From assembly GCF_041687215.1 (NCBI RefSeq), contig NZ_JAWLCI010000015.1, positions 1-64,000 of the forward strand: a stretch of DNA of 64,000 nucleotides. Direction: 5' to 3'. The translations under genes and the position numbers were made by a program. How positions within the stretch are numbered: the stretch's first letter is position 1; each line of letters starts with the position of its first letter. The notes beneath the pieces are model-generated. The model saw only the letters and a list, made by a program, of their open reading frames with translations. It had not been told where the DNA came from and ran no database searches. Of the stretch, positions 15,484 through 24,213 are shown in pieces. Origin of the DNA: Mariniphaga sp041687215 (lineage in GTDB: Bacteria > Bacteroidota > Bacteroidia > Bacteroidales > Prolixibacteraceae).

Positions 15484-16431
15484 ATGAAACGAATACTGGT
15501 AACCGGCGGCGCCGGCTTTGTAGGTTCCCATCTTTGTGAACATCTTTTAAATCAGGGAAACGAAGTGATTTGCCTCGATAATTATTTCACAGGGAAAAAA
15601 CAAAAAATTGTTCACCTGATGGATAATCCGTGGTTTGAAGTGGTGCGGCACGATGTTACCATGCCGTTTTACATTGAAGTGGACGAAATTTATAATTTAG
15701 CCTGCCCGGCATCTCCGGTTCACTACCAGTACAATGCCATAAAAACCATTAAAACTTCGGTAATGGGCGCCATTAATATGCTGGGGTTGGCCAAACGCAC
15801 CCGTGCAAAAATCCTTCAGGCTTCAACCAGCGAAGTATATGGCGATCCCGAAGTGCACCCGCAGCCGGAAAATTATTGGGGACATGTTAATCCCATTGGT
15901 GTGCGCTCCTGTTACGACGAGGGAAAACGTTGTGCTGAATCGCTTTTTGTGAATTACCACCAGCAAAACAATGTACGCATTAAAATTGTACGTATTTTCA
16001 ATACCTATGGCCCAAAAATGGAACCCGACGATGGCCGCGTAGTTTCCAATTTTATTGTGCAGGCCCTGCAAAACAAAGACATTACCATTTTTGGCGAAGG
16101 CACACAAACCCGCAGTTTTCAGTATGTTAGCGATTTGGTGGAAGGAATGGTTCGCATGATGTCCACAGATGATTCCGTTACAGGTCCCATAAACATCGGC
16201 AACCCGGGAGAGTTTACCATGCTTGAACTTGCACGTGAAATCCTGGATATAACCGGTTCCAAATCGAAAATTATTTACCTGCCTTTACCTGCCGACGATC
16301 CCGTGAAACGAAAACCCGACATTACGCTGGCCCGCGAAAAACTGGATGGTTGGGAACCTGTGGTGCCGCTGCGTGAAGGGCTGCTGAAAACGGTGGAGTA
16401 TTTTGATCGTTTACTTTCGGATGGAAACTGA
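15484..16431 (+). CDS. UDP-glucuronate decarboxylase (UDP-xylose synthase)
   Basis: Short-chain dehydrogenase-type sugar nucleotide enzyme converting UDP-glucuronate to UDP-xylose with bound NAD, feeding surface polysaccharide synthesis. The NAD loop is GGAGFVGS (8-15), Tyr144/Lys148 lie in CYDEGKR, and Ser116/Glu117 precede VYGDP, all as in UXS enzymes. The RSFQYVSDLVEG motif is also family-typical. Length 315 is the short soluble bacterial form. It is a single gene; no glycosyltransferases are adjacent, and an IS element follows 100 bases downstream. Confidence 0.93.
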   Translation: MKRILVTGGAGFVGSHLCEHLLNQGNEVICLDNYFTGKKQKIVHLMDNPWFEVVRHDVTMPFYIEVDEIYNLACPASPVHYQYNAIKTIKTSVMGAINMLGLAKRTRAKILQASTSEVYGDPEVHPQPENYWGHVNPIGVRSCYDEGKRCAESLFVNYHQQNNVRIKIVRIFNTYGPKMEPDDGRVVSNFIVQALQNKDITIFGEGTQTRSFQYVSDLVEGMVRMMSTDDSVTGPINIGNPGEFTMLELAREILDITGSKSKIIYLPLPADDPVKRKPDITLAREKLDGWEPVVPLREGLLKTVEYFDRLLSDGN

Positions 16432-16440
16432 AAATAAAAA

Positions 16441-16526
16441 ACAAGAACTTAGCGAACCATGATGCCTTGGAGACTTGGTGGCAATCCTTAATTTGGCCAA
16501 AAAGGCACGAAGAGACTGAGAAATCA
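16441..16526. repeat. Possible remnant of a dispersed intergenic repeat
   Basis: The gap between the UXS gene and the IS holds low-complexity text with phrases such as GACTTGGTGGCA and AAAGGCACGAAGAGACTGAG, of the kind that recur between genes in many Bacteroidota. No second copy lies in this window, so the call rests on recall of the pattern. Confidence 0.3.
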
Positions 16527-16531
16527 CAAAT

Positions 16532-16554
16532 TTGACCCTACTCTAACAAGTAGG
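16532..16554 (+). repeat. IS1182 left terminal inverted repeat
   Basis: Starts TTGACCCTACTC and pairs with 18360-18382 on the opposite strand (18 of 23 positions). Confidence 0.7.
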
Positions 16555-18259
16555 TTTTAAAAAATTGATTAAATGTATTGTAAAGAATAACGAAAGCAAA
16601 AACCGATGACTGCCATGCCAGATTTTTATGGATAGAACCGTAGAGTGTGGTTTCGAGCCATAATTTGACAGTAAAAGCAGTATTTTTCGATTTTTGAAAC
16701 GTTCTTTGACATGTTTGTTCTATAAAATGGATAATCCGGACAAGGTTTACCCAGAAACACCGGCAAATTGCCCATGTCTGATTTTTAATCAGACTTCGGT
16801 ATTTTGATTTTCCGCTCCGTAGCGGGTAAGCGACATGGAAAATAGTTGCCTCTACATTGTTACGTTTTTGCGATTCTTCTATAGGGCGCTGTTTCATAAC
16901 CCGTCTCAAAAGGGAAGTACGGATGGCCTTCTGGTTAAAATAAACTTTGTCTTTCCCGTTTCTGATATACCACCTGTCTTCAGTGCTGTTTTTCAGCTTT
17001 TTGGCAAGGGTGGACTTTAAGCGTTCTCCGGTTTTTGTATCGGTAACCATTAATCCTTCGGGTGTCATTTCCAGGTCGTAACGGGAAGCGGCTCCCTGTA
17101 TCCCGGTAAAAACCATATCGATGTTTTTGCAAAACTCATCGTTAACGGGGCTTTGGTAAGCGCCATCAGCATAAACCTTTTCCACCGGTGTATCTGTTAT
17201 TGCTTGTGTTGAACTGATTGCCGGCTGCACGAAAATCGTATCGGCAACATTGGCCTTATCAACGTTTACGTTGGTAATCAGGTCTAACGGTCCGTCCGAT
17301 ATGGTTTCGGTTACATTCATGCTGTAGCCTTTTACTTTCTGGTCAGACTTGTGGCGGTAGGCGCTGTCCGGGTCATGGGGCGACTGGACACTGTCTGATT
17401 CAATTTCCTCTTTTGGCCGAAGTTCAATTTTTTTGTCCTCTTCCTCTACTTTGTATTGTTCGCGGAAAACCCGCCGGAGCAATTGATAAGCTTCGCTATT
17501 ATTACCGGAGAAAAGCAAAAGGGTCTTGTAAATCAGAATGCCGGTTGTCTGCATCCTGGTTTGTATATCTTCTCTGGTACTGTGGTAAATAGTTTTTTGT
17601 GGTTCTTCCTCAAGCAAAGGTTTAAGTTGTTGTTTTTCTGCTTCTGAAAATAATAAAAAGTCGCTTTCATTCAGCGTCTTGCAAAACAGGACAAATGTTT
17701 GGTGGATAATTTCGTAACGTGAGTACCAGGCAATGTTACTGCTGAAAAGTTTGCTGTCCATGCGGATGCTTTTCCCACTGACTTCAAAATCTTTTACTTG
17801 TCCACGGGTAACTTTTTCAAAGACTTTTTGCAGCAAATCTTCATTTTTTTCACGCATATACTGGTGAACTCGCTTACGAAACAAGTAATAAGTTGAATCG
17901 GCAGGAACTTCGTCATCCAGGTTGAATAGGCCTAATGAGCTACGAACCAACAGATTAAACCGGCAGTGCTCAAACAACTGGGAATCGCTCCACCCAAAAG
18001 CTTCTTTCAAAATCATCATTCCCACCAGTTGCGATACCGGTGAATTGGGAGCCCCCATCTTCTGGCTGAACAATACGCTGAAGATAGATTCATCAATCCG
18101 CGAAACGATTTGTTTACGGAATTGGTTATGCCAACCACTATTATCATTGTACTGATTAAGTGATTTTCCTCCCAAAATAGATGGGACACTGCTAAAAAGA
18201 TTCCCCTGGGTATGTAATGCTGACTTCCGAAACATGCTATTAAATGTTGATTTCCCCAT
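16538..18259 (-). CDS. IS1182-family transposase (DDE)
   Basis: 573 residues with the IS1182/IS5-like order: an N-terminal DUF772 helical domain (about 40-130) and a DDE nuclease domain. The first Asp is about 168 in IRMDSKL, the second lies in VYADGAYQS, and the Glu in NVEATIFH. The frame is complete from an ATG with the family N-terminus to a stop inside the left terminal repeat, with no frameshift, so the element may still be active. Confidence 0.9.
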   Translation of the reverse strand: MGKSTFNSMFRKSALHTQGNLFSSVPSILGGKSLNQYNDNSGWHNQFRKQIVSRIDESIFSVLFSQKMGAPNSPVSQLVGMMILKEAFGWSDSQLFEHCRFNLLVRSSLGLFNLDDEVPADSTYYLFRKRVHQYMREKNEDLLQKVFEKVTRGQVKDFEVSGKSIRMDSKLFSSNIAWYSRYEIIHQTFVLFCKTLNESDFLLFSEAEKQQLKPLLEEEPQKTIYHSTREDIQTRMQTTGILIYKTLLLFSGNNSEAYQLLRRVFREQYKVEEEDKKIELRPKEEIESDSVQSPHDPDSAYRHKSDQKVKGYSMNVTETISDGPLDLITNVNVDKANVADTIFVQPAISSTQAITDTPVEKVYADGAYQSPVNDEFCKNIDMVFTGIQGAASRYDLEMTPEGLMVTDTKTGERLKSTLAKKLKNSTEDRWYIRNGKDKVYFNQKAIRTSLLRRVMKQRPIEESQKRNNVEATIFHVAYPLRSGKSKYRSLIKNQTWAICRCFWVNLVRIIHFIEQTCQRTFQKSKNTAFTVKLWLETTLYGSIHKNLAWQSSVFAFVILYNTFNQFFKTYLLE

Positions 18260-18359
18260 GAAGATAATAAAAACAGAGACCTAAACCGCTCTGAAACAAA
18301 CAAATATTCTGTTATTTATGAACAAACTTGTCAACAAATTATTTTTAGAAATTAATCAG

Positions 18360-18382
18360 CCGACTTTTCGGAGTAGGCTCAA
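18360..18382 (-). repeat. IS1182 right terminal inverted repeat
   Basis: Read inward it begins TTGAGCCTACTCC and matches the left repeat at 18 of 23 positions. It lies 101 bases before the transposase start, leaving room for the transposase promoter. Confidence 0.7.
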
Positions 18383-18507
18383 CCTTTGAAGTTAGAATAG
18401 GACAATTGGGCCATTTGATTTTTAAATTGCTTTTACTATATCACAATAAAACATCCTTAATGAACCTGTAATATGTTTACTTACTTTCTGCCAGAATTTG
18501 CATTTAC

Positions 18508-19767
18508 TCATTTCCCGGAAGCAGAATTCCCTGCCAGCCAGCCGGTTGACCAGGCGATTTGCAGATTGTAGCCGCCGGTTTCGGCATCGAGGTCGATGAT
18601 TTCTCCGGCAAAATAAAGTCCTTTTACCAGTCGCGATTCCATGGTTTTGGGTACAATTTCTTTAGTGGGAATTCCGCCCGCCGTTATAATGGCCTCTTTA
18701 AACGAACGATGTTTTGCCACCTCAAACCGAAGATTTTTCATCAGGTACCTGATTTGTTTCCTTTCGTTTGATGATACTTGATGGCACTCTTTTTCGGGGT
18801 CGAGTTTCAGTTCTTCAATAAAAACCGGAATCATGGATGCGGGCAGCCAGTTGCGGAAAATATTTGAAAGCTGTTTTTTCCCGTGTTCGTTCAAATCGCG
18901 CAACAGCCGGTTGTCCAGTTTTTGCTCGTCGAGGGCCGGTTTTAAATCGATAGTAATTTCAACTTTATCTTTGTTTTGCAAAGCGGTCACGGCAATCCGG
19001 CTTAGTGTGAGAATAATCGGACCCGACAAACCAAAGTGCGTGAACAGCATTTCGCCAAAAGCTTCGCCCGCTTTTTTGCCATTTACCCAAACCACTGCTT
19101 TCACATTTTTCAAGTTTAATCCCTGTAATTTTTGCGCCAGGTTGCCTTTGGTTTCCATTGGCACCAGTGCAGGAATAGGTTTTTCAACAGTGTGTCCCAC
19201 GCTTTTGGCCAGTTCGTACCCGTCGCCTGTGGAACCTGTTGCCGGATACGATTTTCCGCCTGTGGCCAGTATTACTTTTAAAGCTTTGAAAATAGTGCCG
19301 TTCGATTGGACTCCCTGCACCGCACCGTTTTCAGTTATCAGCGTTTCAACCCGCTGGCCGCAAAGGATTTCAACGTTTTGTTCCTTCACCCATTTCAGCA
19401 AAGCGTGCAGCACATCCTGCGATTTATTGCTTGCCGGGAAGTAGCGTCCGCCGCGTTCGAGAGTGGTTTCAACTCCGTATTTTTCCAGCAGACTGATGAT
19501 GTCTTTTGAATAAAACTGCGAAAAGGCATTGCGAAGAAACCGGCCTTCGGGGAACACATGTTTGATAAATTCAGCGGGAGAGGCATCGTTGGTAATGTTG
19601 CAGCGACCCTTTCCTGTAATCAGAAGTTTCCGTCCTTCGGAACGCATTTTTTCCAGAACCAGCACCCGGGAGCCCTGTTCGGCTGCACGTCCGGCAGCAA
19701 GCAACCCGGCAGCCCCGGCGCCAACAACTATCACATCAACCTTTGTTGCTTCAAAATCTGACATCAA
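18508..19767 (-). CDS. HI0933-like FAD-dependent oxidoreductase
   Basis: Flavoprotein of the HI0933/YhiN/BaiN family. The FAD-binding Rossmann loop VVGAGAAGLLAAGRAAE starts near 15 and is followed by the family signature GKGRCNITN. The C-terminal end FAGEIIDLDAETGGYNLQIAWSTG closes the FAD site. Family members are poorly assigned; a few reduce steroid or bile acid double bonds. Length 419 is normal. It is followed upstream on the same strand by ettA with a gap of 16 bases, so the two may share a transcript. The substrate cannot be named. Confidence 0.88.
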   Translation of the reverse strand: MMSDFEATKVDVIVVGAGAAGLLAAGRAAEQGSRVLVLEKMRSEGRKLLITGKGRCNITNDASPAEFIKHVFPEGRFLRNAFSQFYSKDIISLLEKYGVETTLERGGRYFPASNKSQDVLHALLKWVKEQNVEILCGQRVETLITENGAVQGVQSNGTIFKALKVILATGGKSYPATGSTGDGYELAKSVGHTVEKPIPALVPMETKGNLAQKLQGLNLKNVKAVVWVNGKKAGEAFGEMLFTHFGLSGPIILTLSRIAVTALQNKDKVEITIDLKPALDEQKLDNRLLRDLNEHGKKQLSNIFRNWLPASMIPVFIEELKLDPEKECHQVSSNERKQIRYLMKNLRFEVAKHRSFKEAIITAGGIPTKEIVPKTMESRLVKGLYFAGEIIDLDAETGGYNLQIAWSTGWLAGNSASGK

Positions 19768-19783
19768 TCTTTTTTACCGTGAT

Positions 19784-21466
19784 TTATTGCAGCTTTTTGT
19801 ATTTGAATCGTTTGGGCGTGTCTTCTCCCAGTCGCTTTTTCCGGTTTTCTTCGTATTCGGTAAACGAGCCCTCGAAAAAATAAGCCTGCGAATCGCCTTC
19901 AAATGCCAGGATGTGGGTGGCAATTCGGTCGAGGAACCAGCGGTCGTGCGAAATAACCACGGCACAACCGGCAAAGTTTTCCAAACCCTCTTCCAGCGCG
20001 CGCAACGTGTTCACGTCAATGTCGTTGGTCGGTTCATCAAGCAGTAACACGTTCCCTTCCGATTTGAGTGCCAGCGCCAGGTGAAGCCGGTTGCGTTCAC
20101 CGCCTGAAAGTACGCCACATTTTTTCTCCTGGTCGGCGCCGGTGAAGTTAAACCGGGCCACATAAGCCCGCGCATTCACCTGTCGGTTTCCCAGCATGAT
20201 GGTTTCCGTTCCACCCGAAACAACTTGAAATACAGTTTTTTCCGGATTTATCGCTTGATGGGTTTGGTCCACGTAACTGATTTTTACCGTATCGCCAATT
20301 TCTATTTTTCCTGAGTCTGGCTCCAGTTGATCCATGATTAATTTGAACAAGGTTGTTTTTCCGGCACCGTTGGGTCCGATGATTCCGATGATTCCCGAAC
20401 GAGGTAACTTGAAGCTCAGGTCTTCAAATAAAATCCGGTCGCCAAATCGTTTGGAAACACCTTCCATTTCAATAACTTTATCGCCCAGGCGTGGGCCGTT
20501 CGGAATAAATATTTCGAGTTGTTCTTCCTTCTGTTTTACATCTTCGTTCACCATTTTGTCGTAGGCACTCAAACGGGCTTTAGATTTTGCCTGCCGTGCC
20601 CTGGGCGCCATGCGCACCCACTCCAGCTCGCGTTCCAGCGTTTTTCGGCGTTTTGAATGTCCTTTTTCTTCCAACTCCAGCCGTTTGGCTTTTTGTTCCA
20701 GCCACGAGCTGTAATTTCCTTTCCATGGAATACCTTGTCCACGATCGAGTTCTAGAATCCAACCGGCCACATTGTCGAGGAAATAGCGGTCGTGGGTAAT
20801 ACAAATTACGGTGCCTTTGTATTGGGCAAGATGCATTTCCAGCCATTGGATGCTTTCGGCATCGAGGTGGTTGGTTGGTTCGTCGAGCAGGAGCACATCC
20901 GGTTCCTGCAGCAACAGCCGGCACAGTGCCACACGGCGACGCTCCCCACCGGAAAGTTCTCTCACCGGCTGGTCGTTGGGCGGGCATTGCAGCGCATCCA
21001 TAGCACGTTCAAGGCGGCTGTCGAGATTCCAGGCATCCATCTGGTCGATTTTTTCCTGAAGTTTGGCCTGCTCTGCCATCAGCCGGTCCATTTCGTCCGG
21101 ATTTTCGTACACTTCCGGAAGCCCGAATTTCAGGTTAATTTCTTCGTAGGCGGTCATTACATCAACCACTTCCTGAACGCCTTCCTTCACCACTTCAATA
21201 ACGGTTTTCGTCTCGTCAAGATGTGGTTCCTGTTCCAGCAATCCCACGGAATAGCCCGGCGCAAAAACCAGTTCTCCGTTAAAGTTTTTTTCCATGCCGG
21301 CAATAATTCGCAGCAAGGTTGATTTTCCGGACCCATTCAAACCAATAATGCCGATTTTGGCTCCCAGAAAAAACGAAAGTGAAATGTCTTTGATGATGGT
21401 TTTGTTGGGTGGGTATGTTTTACTCACCTTATACATTGAAAAGATGATTTTTTTGTCGTCGCTCAT
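19784..21466 (-). CDS. ettA: Energy-dependent translational throttle protein EttA (ABC-F)
   Basis: Soluble ABC-F protein that binds the ribosomal E site and gates the first peptide bond according to the ATP/ADP ratio. Two ABC domains: Walker A GLNGSGKS (42-49) and GPNGAGKT (about 358), signatures LSGGERRR and LSGGERNR, and Walker B LLLDEPTNHLD and LLLDEPTNDID. A linker with the arm and P-site interaction region lies between. Length 560 and the high match point to EttA rather than other ABC-F types. Confidence 0.95.
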   Translation of the reverse strand: MSDDKKIIFSMYKVSKTYPPNKTIIKDISLSFFLGAKIGIIGLNGSGKSTLLRIIAGMEKNFNGELVFAPGYSVGLLEQEPHLDETKTVIEVVKEGVQEVVDVMTAYEEINLKFGLPEVYENPDEMDRLMAEQAKLQEKIDQMDAWNLDSRLERAMDALQCPPNDQPVRELSGGERRRVALCRLLLQEPDVLLLDEPTNHLDAESIQWLEMHLAQYKGTVICITHDRYFLDNVAGWILELDRGQGIPWKGNYSSWLEQKAKRLELEEKGHSKRRKTLERELEWVRMAPRARQAKSKARLSAYDKMVNEDVKQKEEQLEIFIPNGPRLGDKVIEMEGVSKRFGDRILFEDLSFKLPRSGIIGIIGPNGAGKTTLFKLIMDQLEPDSGKIEIGDTVKISYVDQTHQAINPEKTVFQVVSGGTETIMLGNRQVNARAYVARFNFTGADQEKKCGVLSGGERNRLHLALALKSEGNVLLLDEPTNDIDVNTLRALEEGLENFAGCAVVISHDRWFLDRIATHILAFEGDSQAYFFEGSFTEYEENRKKRLGEDTPKRFKYKKLQ

Positions 21467-21486
21467 TTTATCAAAATTTTATTGGG

Positions 21487-21494
21487 CAAATGTA
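21487..21494 (-). promoter_or_regulatory. Candidate ettA promoter -7 box
   Basis: Minus-strand TACATTTG (TAnnTTTG), 20 bases before the ettA ATG, with a TTTG 25 bases upstream of it as a possible -33 element. Confidence 0.45.
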
Positions 21495-21516
21495 TGAAAA
21501 AGAAGAATGAGGAAAT

Positions 21517-21993
21517 TTACAAACTCAGTTTTTTGACCGCTTCTTCGTAATCGTACTGCAAATCTTCGTGAAGTTTGGAATTGGCATTGTGAATTAGATG
21601 GACTTGACGCTGGTACATATTGAATAGTACACGGATGTTTTTCAGCCGGTAACCCATTTCTCTCATTTTTTCGCAGAAATAGAGCCGCAGCTCAATTTCA
21701 GTTTGTTTTGAGCCCGAAAAACGAATGTATTTGTTTGTGGTTCGTAAAACTTTCCGGAGTGTTTTTTTTGCAAGATATAAACTGGTGCGGTTTAAACGGG
21801 TAAACTGTTCATCCATTTCTTCTTTTACCGATTCAATAAAAGCCTGCTCATTTTGGGTTTCAAAAAGCAGATAGCTCAACAACTCCTTGTTCTCCTTTTT
21901 GTATTTGGCCAAACGGATACAGATTTCCTGCAATTGCTGCGGAGAAAGTGTTTTTAACTCTTTTTTAATTTCGCTGAGCGAACCTGTTTCCAT
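21517..21993 (-). CDS. Conserved hypothetical helical protein
   Basis: 158 residues, strongly charged and predicted almost wholly helical, with no signal peptide or membrane segment. I do not recognise a domain. It starts METGSLSEIKKEL, contains a basic stretch around LAKKTLRKVLRTTNKYIRF (about 74-92) that could contact nucleic acid, and sits upstream of ettA on the same strand with its own promoter-like box. It may be transcribed with ettA, but the 50-base gap carries a separate ettA promoter box. Confidence 0.75.
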   Translation of the reverse strand: METGSLSEIKKELKTLSPQQLQEICIRLAKYKKENKELLSYLLFETQNEQAFIESVKEEMDEQFTRLNRTSLYLAKKTLRKVLRTTNKYIRFSGSKQTEIELRLYFCEKMREMGYRLKNIRVLFNMYQRQVHLIHNANSKLHEDLQYDYEEAVKKLSL

Positions 21994-22021
21994 ATAAATG
22001 TATCATAAAAATGAATCCTTA

Positions 22022-22029
22022 CAAAAGTA
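22022..22029 (-). promoter_or_regulatory. Candidate promoter -7 box for the helical hypothetical gene
   Basis: Minus-strand TACTTTTG (TAnnTTTG), 28 bases before the ATG at 21993. Confidence 0.4.
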
Positions 22030-22146
22030 GCATTTGTTTTTAAACAGAATTTAGGGATTGTTAACTTATTGATTTGTTGAACTTTCTTTTGATTAGGCTT
22101 GTTTCAGTTTTCGATGTATGTAAATACCATTAAAAAATTTATACAG

Positions 22147-22983
22147 ATGGAACGAAAAGGAAAATTTACTCCTGAACAAATTACAGAATATCACAAAAAC
22201 GGATATGTTATTTTAAAAGGATTGCTTACCGAAAAGGAGGTTGATGTTTTGCGGGAACGTGCGAAGAGTGACCGTGAAATGGATAAACATGCTTTTCATC
22301 GCGATGATGGTACAGGTGCAAAAGTGCGTCTTTCGCTTTGGAACCACCCGGGTGACGGAATTTACGGAATGATTGCCCGGAGTCATAAAGTTGTTGATTC
22401 AGTGGAGCAACTGCTTGAAGATGAAGTATATCATTACCATTCTAAAATGATTATGAAAGAAGCTAAAGTTGGTGGCGCCTGGGCATGGCACCAAGATTAC
22501 GGTTACTGGTATGAAAACGGGGTGCTGTTCCCTGATTTGTGCAGTGTTTACATTTCAGTTGATGCAGCAACGGTTGAAAATGGTTGTTTGCAGGTTTTAA
22601 AAGGTTCGCATAATTTGGGAAGGGTGAACCATGTGTTATCAGGCGAACAGGCAGGTGCCGACATGGAACGCGTAGAGGAGGCAAAAAAGAGGCTCGAACT
22701 TGTTTACGTTGAACTTGACAAAGGCGATGCAGTGTTTTTTCACAGCAACCTGTTGCATCGTTCAGACCGGAATAATTCTGAAAATCCGCGCTGGGCTATG
22801 ATTTGCTGTTACAATACAAAAACTAACAATCCGTATAAAGAAAGCCATCATCCACGGTACACACCACTAAAAAAAATGCCTGACAGTGCTATTTTGGAAG
22901 CTGTTTCGAATAATGTGGTAGCCGAAGACTCCTGGATGGATGTGACAAACGACAGCAGCGCCAAACGCTTAAAAAAGGACTAG
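22147..22983 (+). CDS. Phytanoyl-CoA dioxygenase (PhyH) family 2OG-Fe(II) oxygenase
   Basis: Non-heme iron oxygenase that hydroxylates a small molecule using 2-oxoglutarate and O2. The iron triad is His115 and Asp117 in WHQDYGYW plus distal His204 in LLHRSDRN, with a downstream Arg for 2-oxoglutarate. The frame opens at 22099, but the ATG at 22147 gives the usual MERKGKFTPEQITEYHKNGY start, 279 residues. The substrate is unknown; relatives include ectoine and various natural-product hydroxylases. It stands alone between minus-strand genes. An oxygen-using enzyme fits the oxygen-defence genes elsewhere in the window. Confidence 0.87.
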   Translation: MERKGKFTPEQITEYHKNGYVILKGLLTEKEVDVLRERAKSDREMDKHAFHRDDGTGAKVRLSLWNHPGDGIYGMIARSHKVVDSVEQLLEDEVYHYHSKMIMKEAKVGGAWAWHQDYGYWYENGVLFPDLCSVYISVDAATVENGCLQVLKGSHNLGRVNHVLSGEQAGADMERVEEAKKRLELVYVELDKGDAVFFHSNLLHRSDRNNSENPRWAMICCYNTKTNNPYKESHHPRYTPLKKMPDSAILEAVSNNVVAEDSWMDVTNDSSAKRLKKD

Positions 22984-23007
22984 TTGGGGGAAATCCTCAA
23001 TGAATGA

Positions 23008-23640
23008 TTATCGTATTACCGGTTTACCGTCCACTTCAATCCAGTCGAGACGGGAGCAGGAGGCCGATTTTCCACCGGGCATTAGGTCGGTAAAACCGAT
23101 TTCTTCCACGTTGGAAAGATCGGGATTTGAAACTGGGCCAATTTCGGTTACACGGTTAATATCCAATTTATACCAGGTAATATTTTGAATGTTAAATTCT
23201 TTAATGCGCCAGTCTTTGGAAGGGCCGTCGGAAAGGTCACTCACCAGCCAGGTTCCGTCAGCCAGCTTAAGAGCAATGCGGAGTTCCCTCAAACCTGCCT
23301 GTTTTGAGCGCCACCTGATTTTGGCAAACCCGGTTAAATCTACGTTGTAATCTTTGTGTTTTAGCGAAACCAGCCAATTGTCCAAACAAAGGCCAGACCA
23401 CACGTAAAACGGATCATCTACAGGTTTTTCATGATTGCTTTTTTTCAGGCTGTCTTTGCCGGCGCCGTATAGTTGCACCATCAAATCGGGATTATCCACA
23501 TGATTTTGTGAAAGTGGAATTTCGGGCGGGGTTTCTTTCCAGTCTTCCCTGAAAAATAAACCGGGCCGGTAAGATTCCTGTGAAATGGAAATTAGAGTTG
23601 AGAAAATCAGGACGAAAAGGATAAATACTTTGGATTTCAT
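23008..23640 (-). CDS. Secreted hypothetical protein, probable beta-sandwich
   Basis: A signal peptide of about 20 residues (MKSKVFILFVLIFSTLISIS) is followed by about 190 residues rich in aromatic and beta-type sequence, including GFAKIRWRSKQAGLRELRIALKL-type strands (around 120-142) and a final LDWIEVDGK. This looks like a galactose-binding or carbohydrate-binding sandwich, but I do not recognise the family. It follows the single-domain response regulator by 14 bases on the same strand, an unusual pairing. Confidence 0.7.
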   Translation of the reverse strand: MKSKVFILFVLIFSTLISISQESYRPGLFFREDWKETPPEIPLSQNHVDNPDLMVQLYGAGKDSLKKSNHEKPVDDPFYVWSGLCLDNWLVSLKHKDYNVDLTGFAKIRWRSKQAGLRELRIALKLADGTWLVSDLSDGPSKDWRIKEFNIQNITWYKLDINRVTEIGPVSNPDLSNVEEIGFTDLMPGGKSASCSRLDWIEVDGKPVIR

Positions 23641-23654
23641 TTTTATGGAATAAA

Positions 23655-24041
23655 TTATTTTAAAAGAGTTTTTATTTTAGCCAGCAATTCTTCTTTTTTT
23701 ACAGGCTTGGTAACATAATCATCACAGCCGGCTTCCAGTGCTTTTTCGCTGTCACCAGACATGGCATAGGCCGATTGTGCAATAATTGGAATATTGGCAT
23801 TAATTTTCTTGATTTGACGAGTTGCTTCATAACCATCCATTACCGGCATTTTTAAATCCATCAGAATTAAATCAATGTTCGGATTATCACGAAACATTTG
23901 GACTGCCATTTTTCCATCTTCAGCATAAAGTAATTTGTGATTCCCTTGTGAAAGAAAGACCTGCAAAAGTATAGAACTGGTTTCGTCGTCCTCCACAATT
24001 AGGATGGTATTTTTTTTAGTGAGAATTGCTTTTTCAGTCAT
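23655..24041 (-). CDS. Stand-alone CheY-like response regulator
   Basis: Receiver domain only, 128 residues: acidic pair Asp18/Asp19, phospho-acceptor Asp62 in ILMDLKMPVMDG, Thr/Ser region QSAYAM and Lys112 in TKPVKK. There is no output domain, so it must act by protein contact, as CheY or as a phosphorelay shuttle. The nearest kinase in the window is the hybrid kinase at 13.6 kb. It is read just before a secreted protein gene. The 172 bases upstream hold nothing recognisable. Confidence 0.92.
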   Translation of the reverse strand: MTEKAILTKKNTILIVEDDETSSILLQVFLSQGNHKLLYAEDGKMAVQMFRDNPNIDLILMDLKMPVMDGYEATRQIKKINANIPIIAQSAYAMSGDSEKALEAGCDDYVTKPVKKEELLAKIKTLLK

Positions 24042-24213
24042 GAGAAAATTTTTGTAATATTATTAATATTTCCGTAGAAAGCACAAAATTAAAAAATAAA
24101 CCGGGATGAATGATCGTAAATTTGTTACATTTCTCGTCTGAAAAAGGTTGTTGTTTGGCAAAAAGAACTACTAAACAAGTAACTAATCATTTTTAAAATG
24201 TGTATTGCCAAAT

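Larger units (their letters stand above)
16532..18382 (-). mobile_element. IS1182-family insertion sequence, about 1.85 kb
   Basis: One transposase gene fills the element. The ends are imperfect inverted repeats of 23 bases, 16532-16554 and 18360-18382, matching at 18 positions (TTGA-CCTACTC core). Each end also folds back on itself (CCTACT/AGTAGG on the left; GCCTACT/AGTCGGC with one mismatch on the right), so the ends could stop transcription entering from outside. The transposase stop codon lies inside the left repeat. I see no target duplication; the exact outer bases are uncertain by a few positions. Confidence 0.8.
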
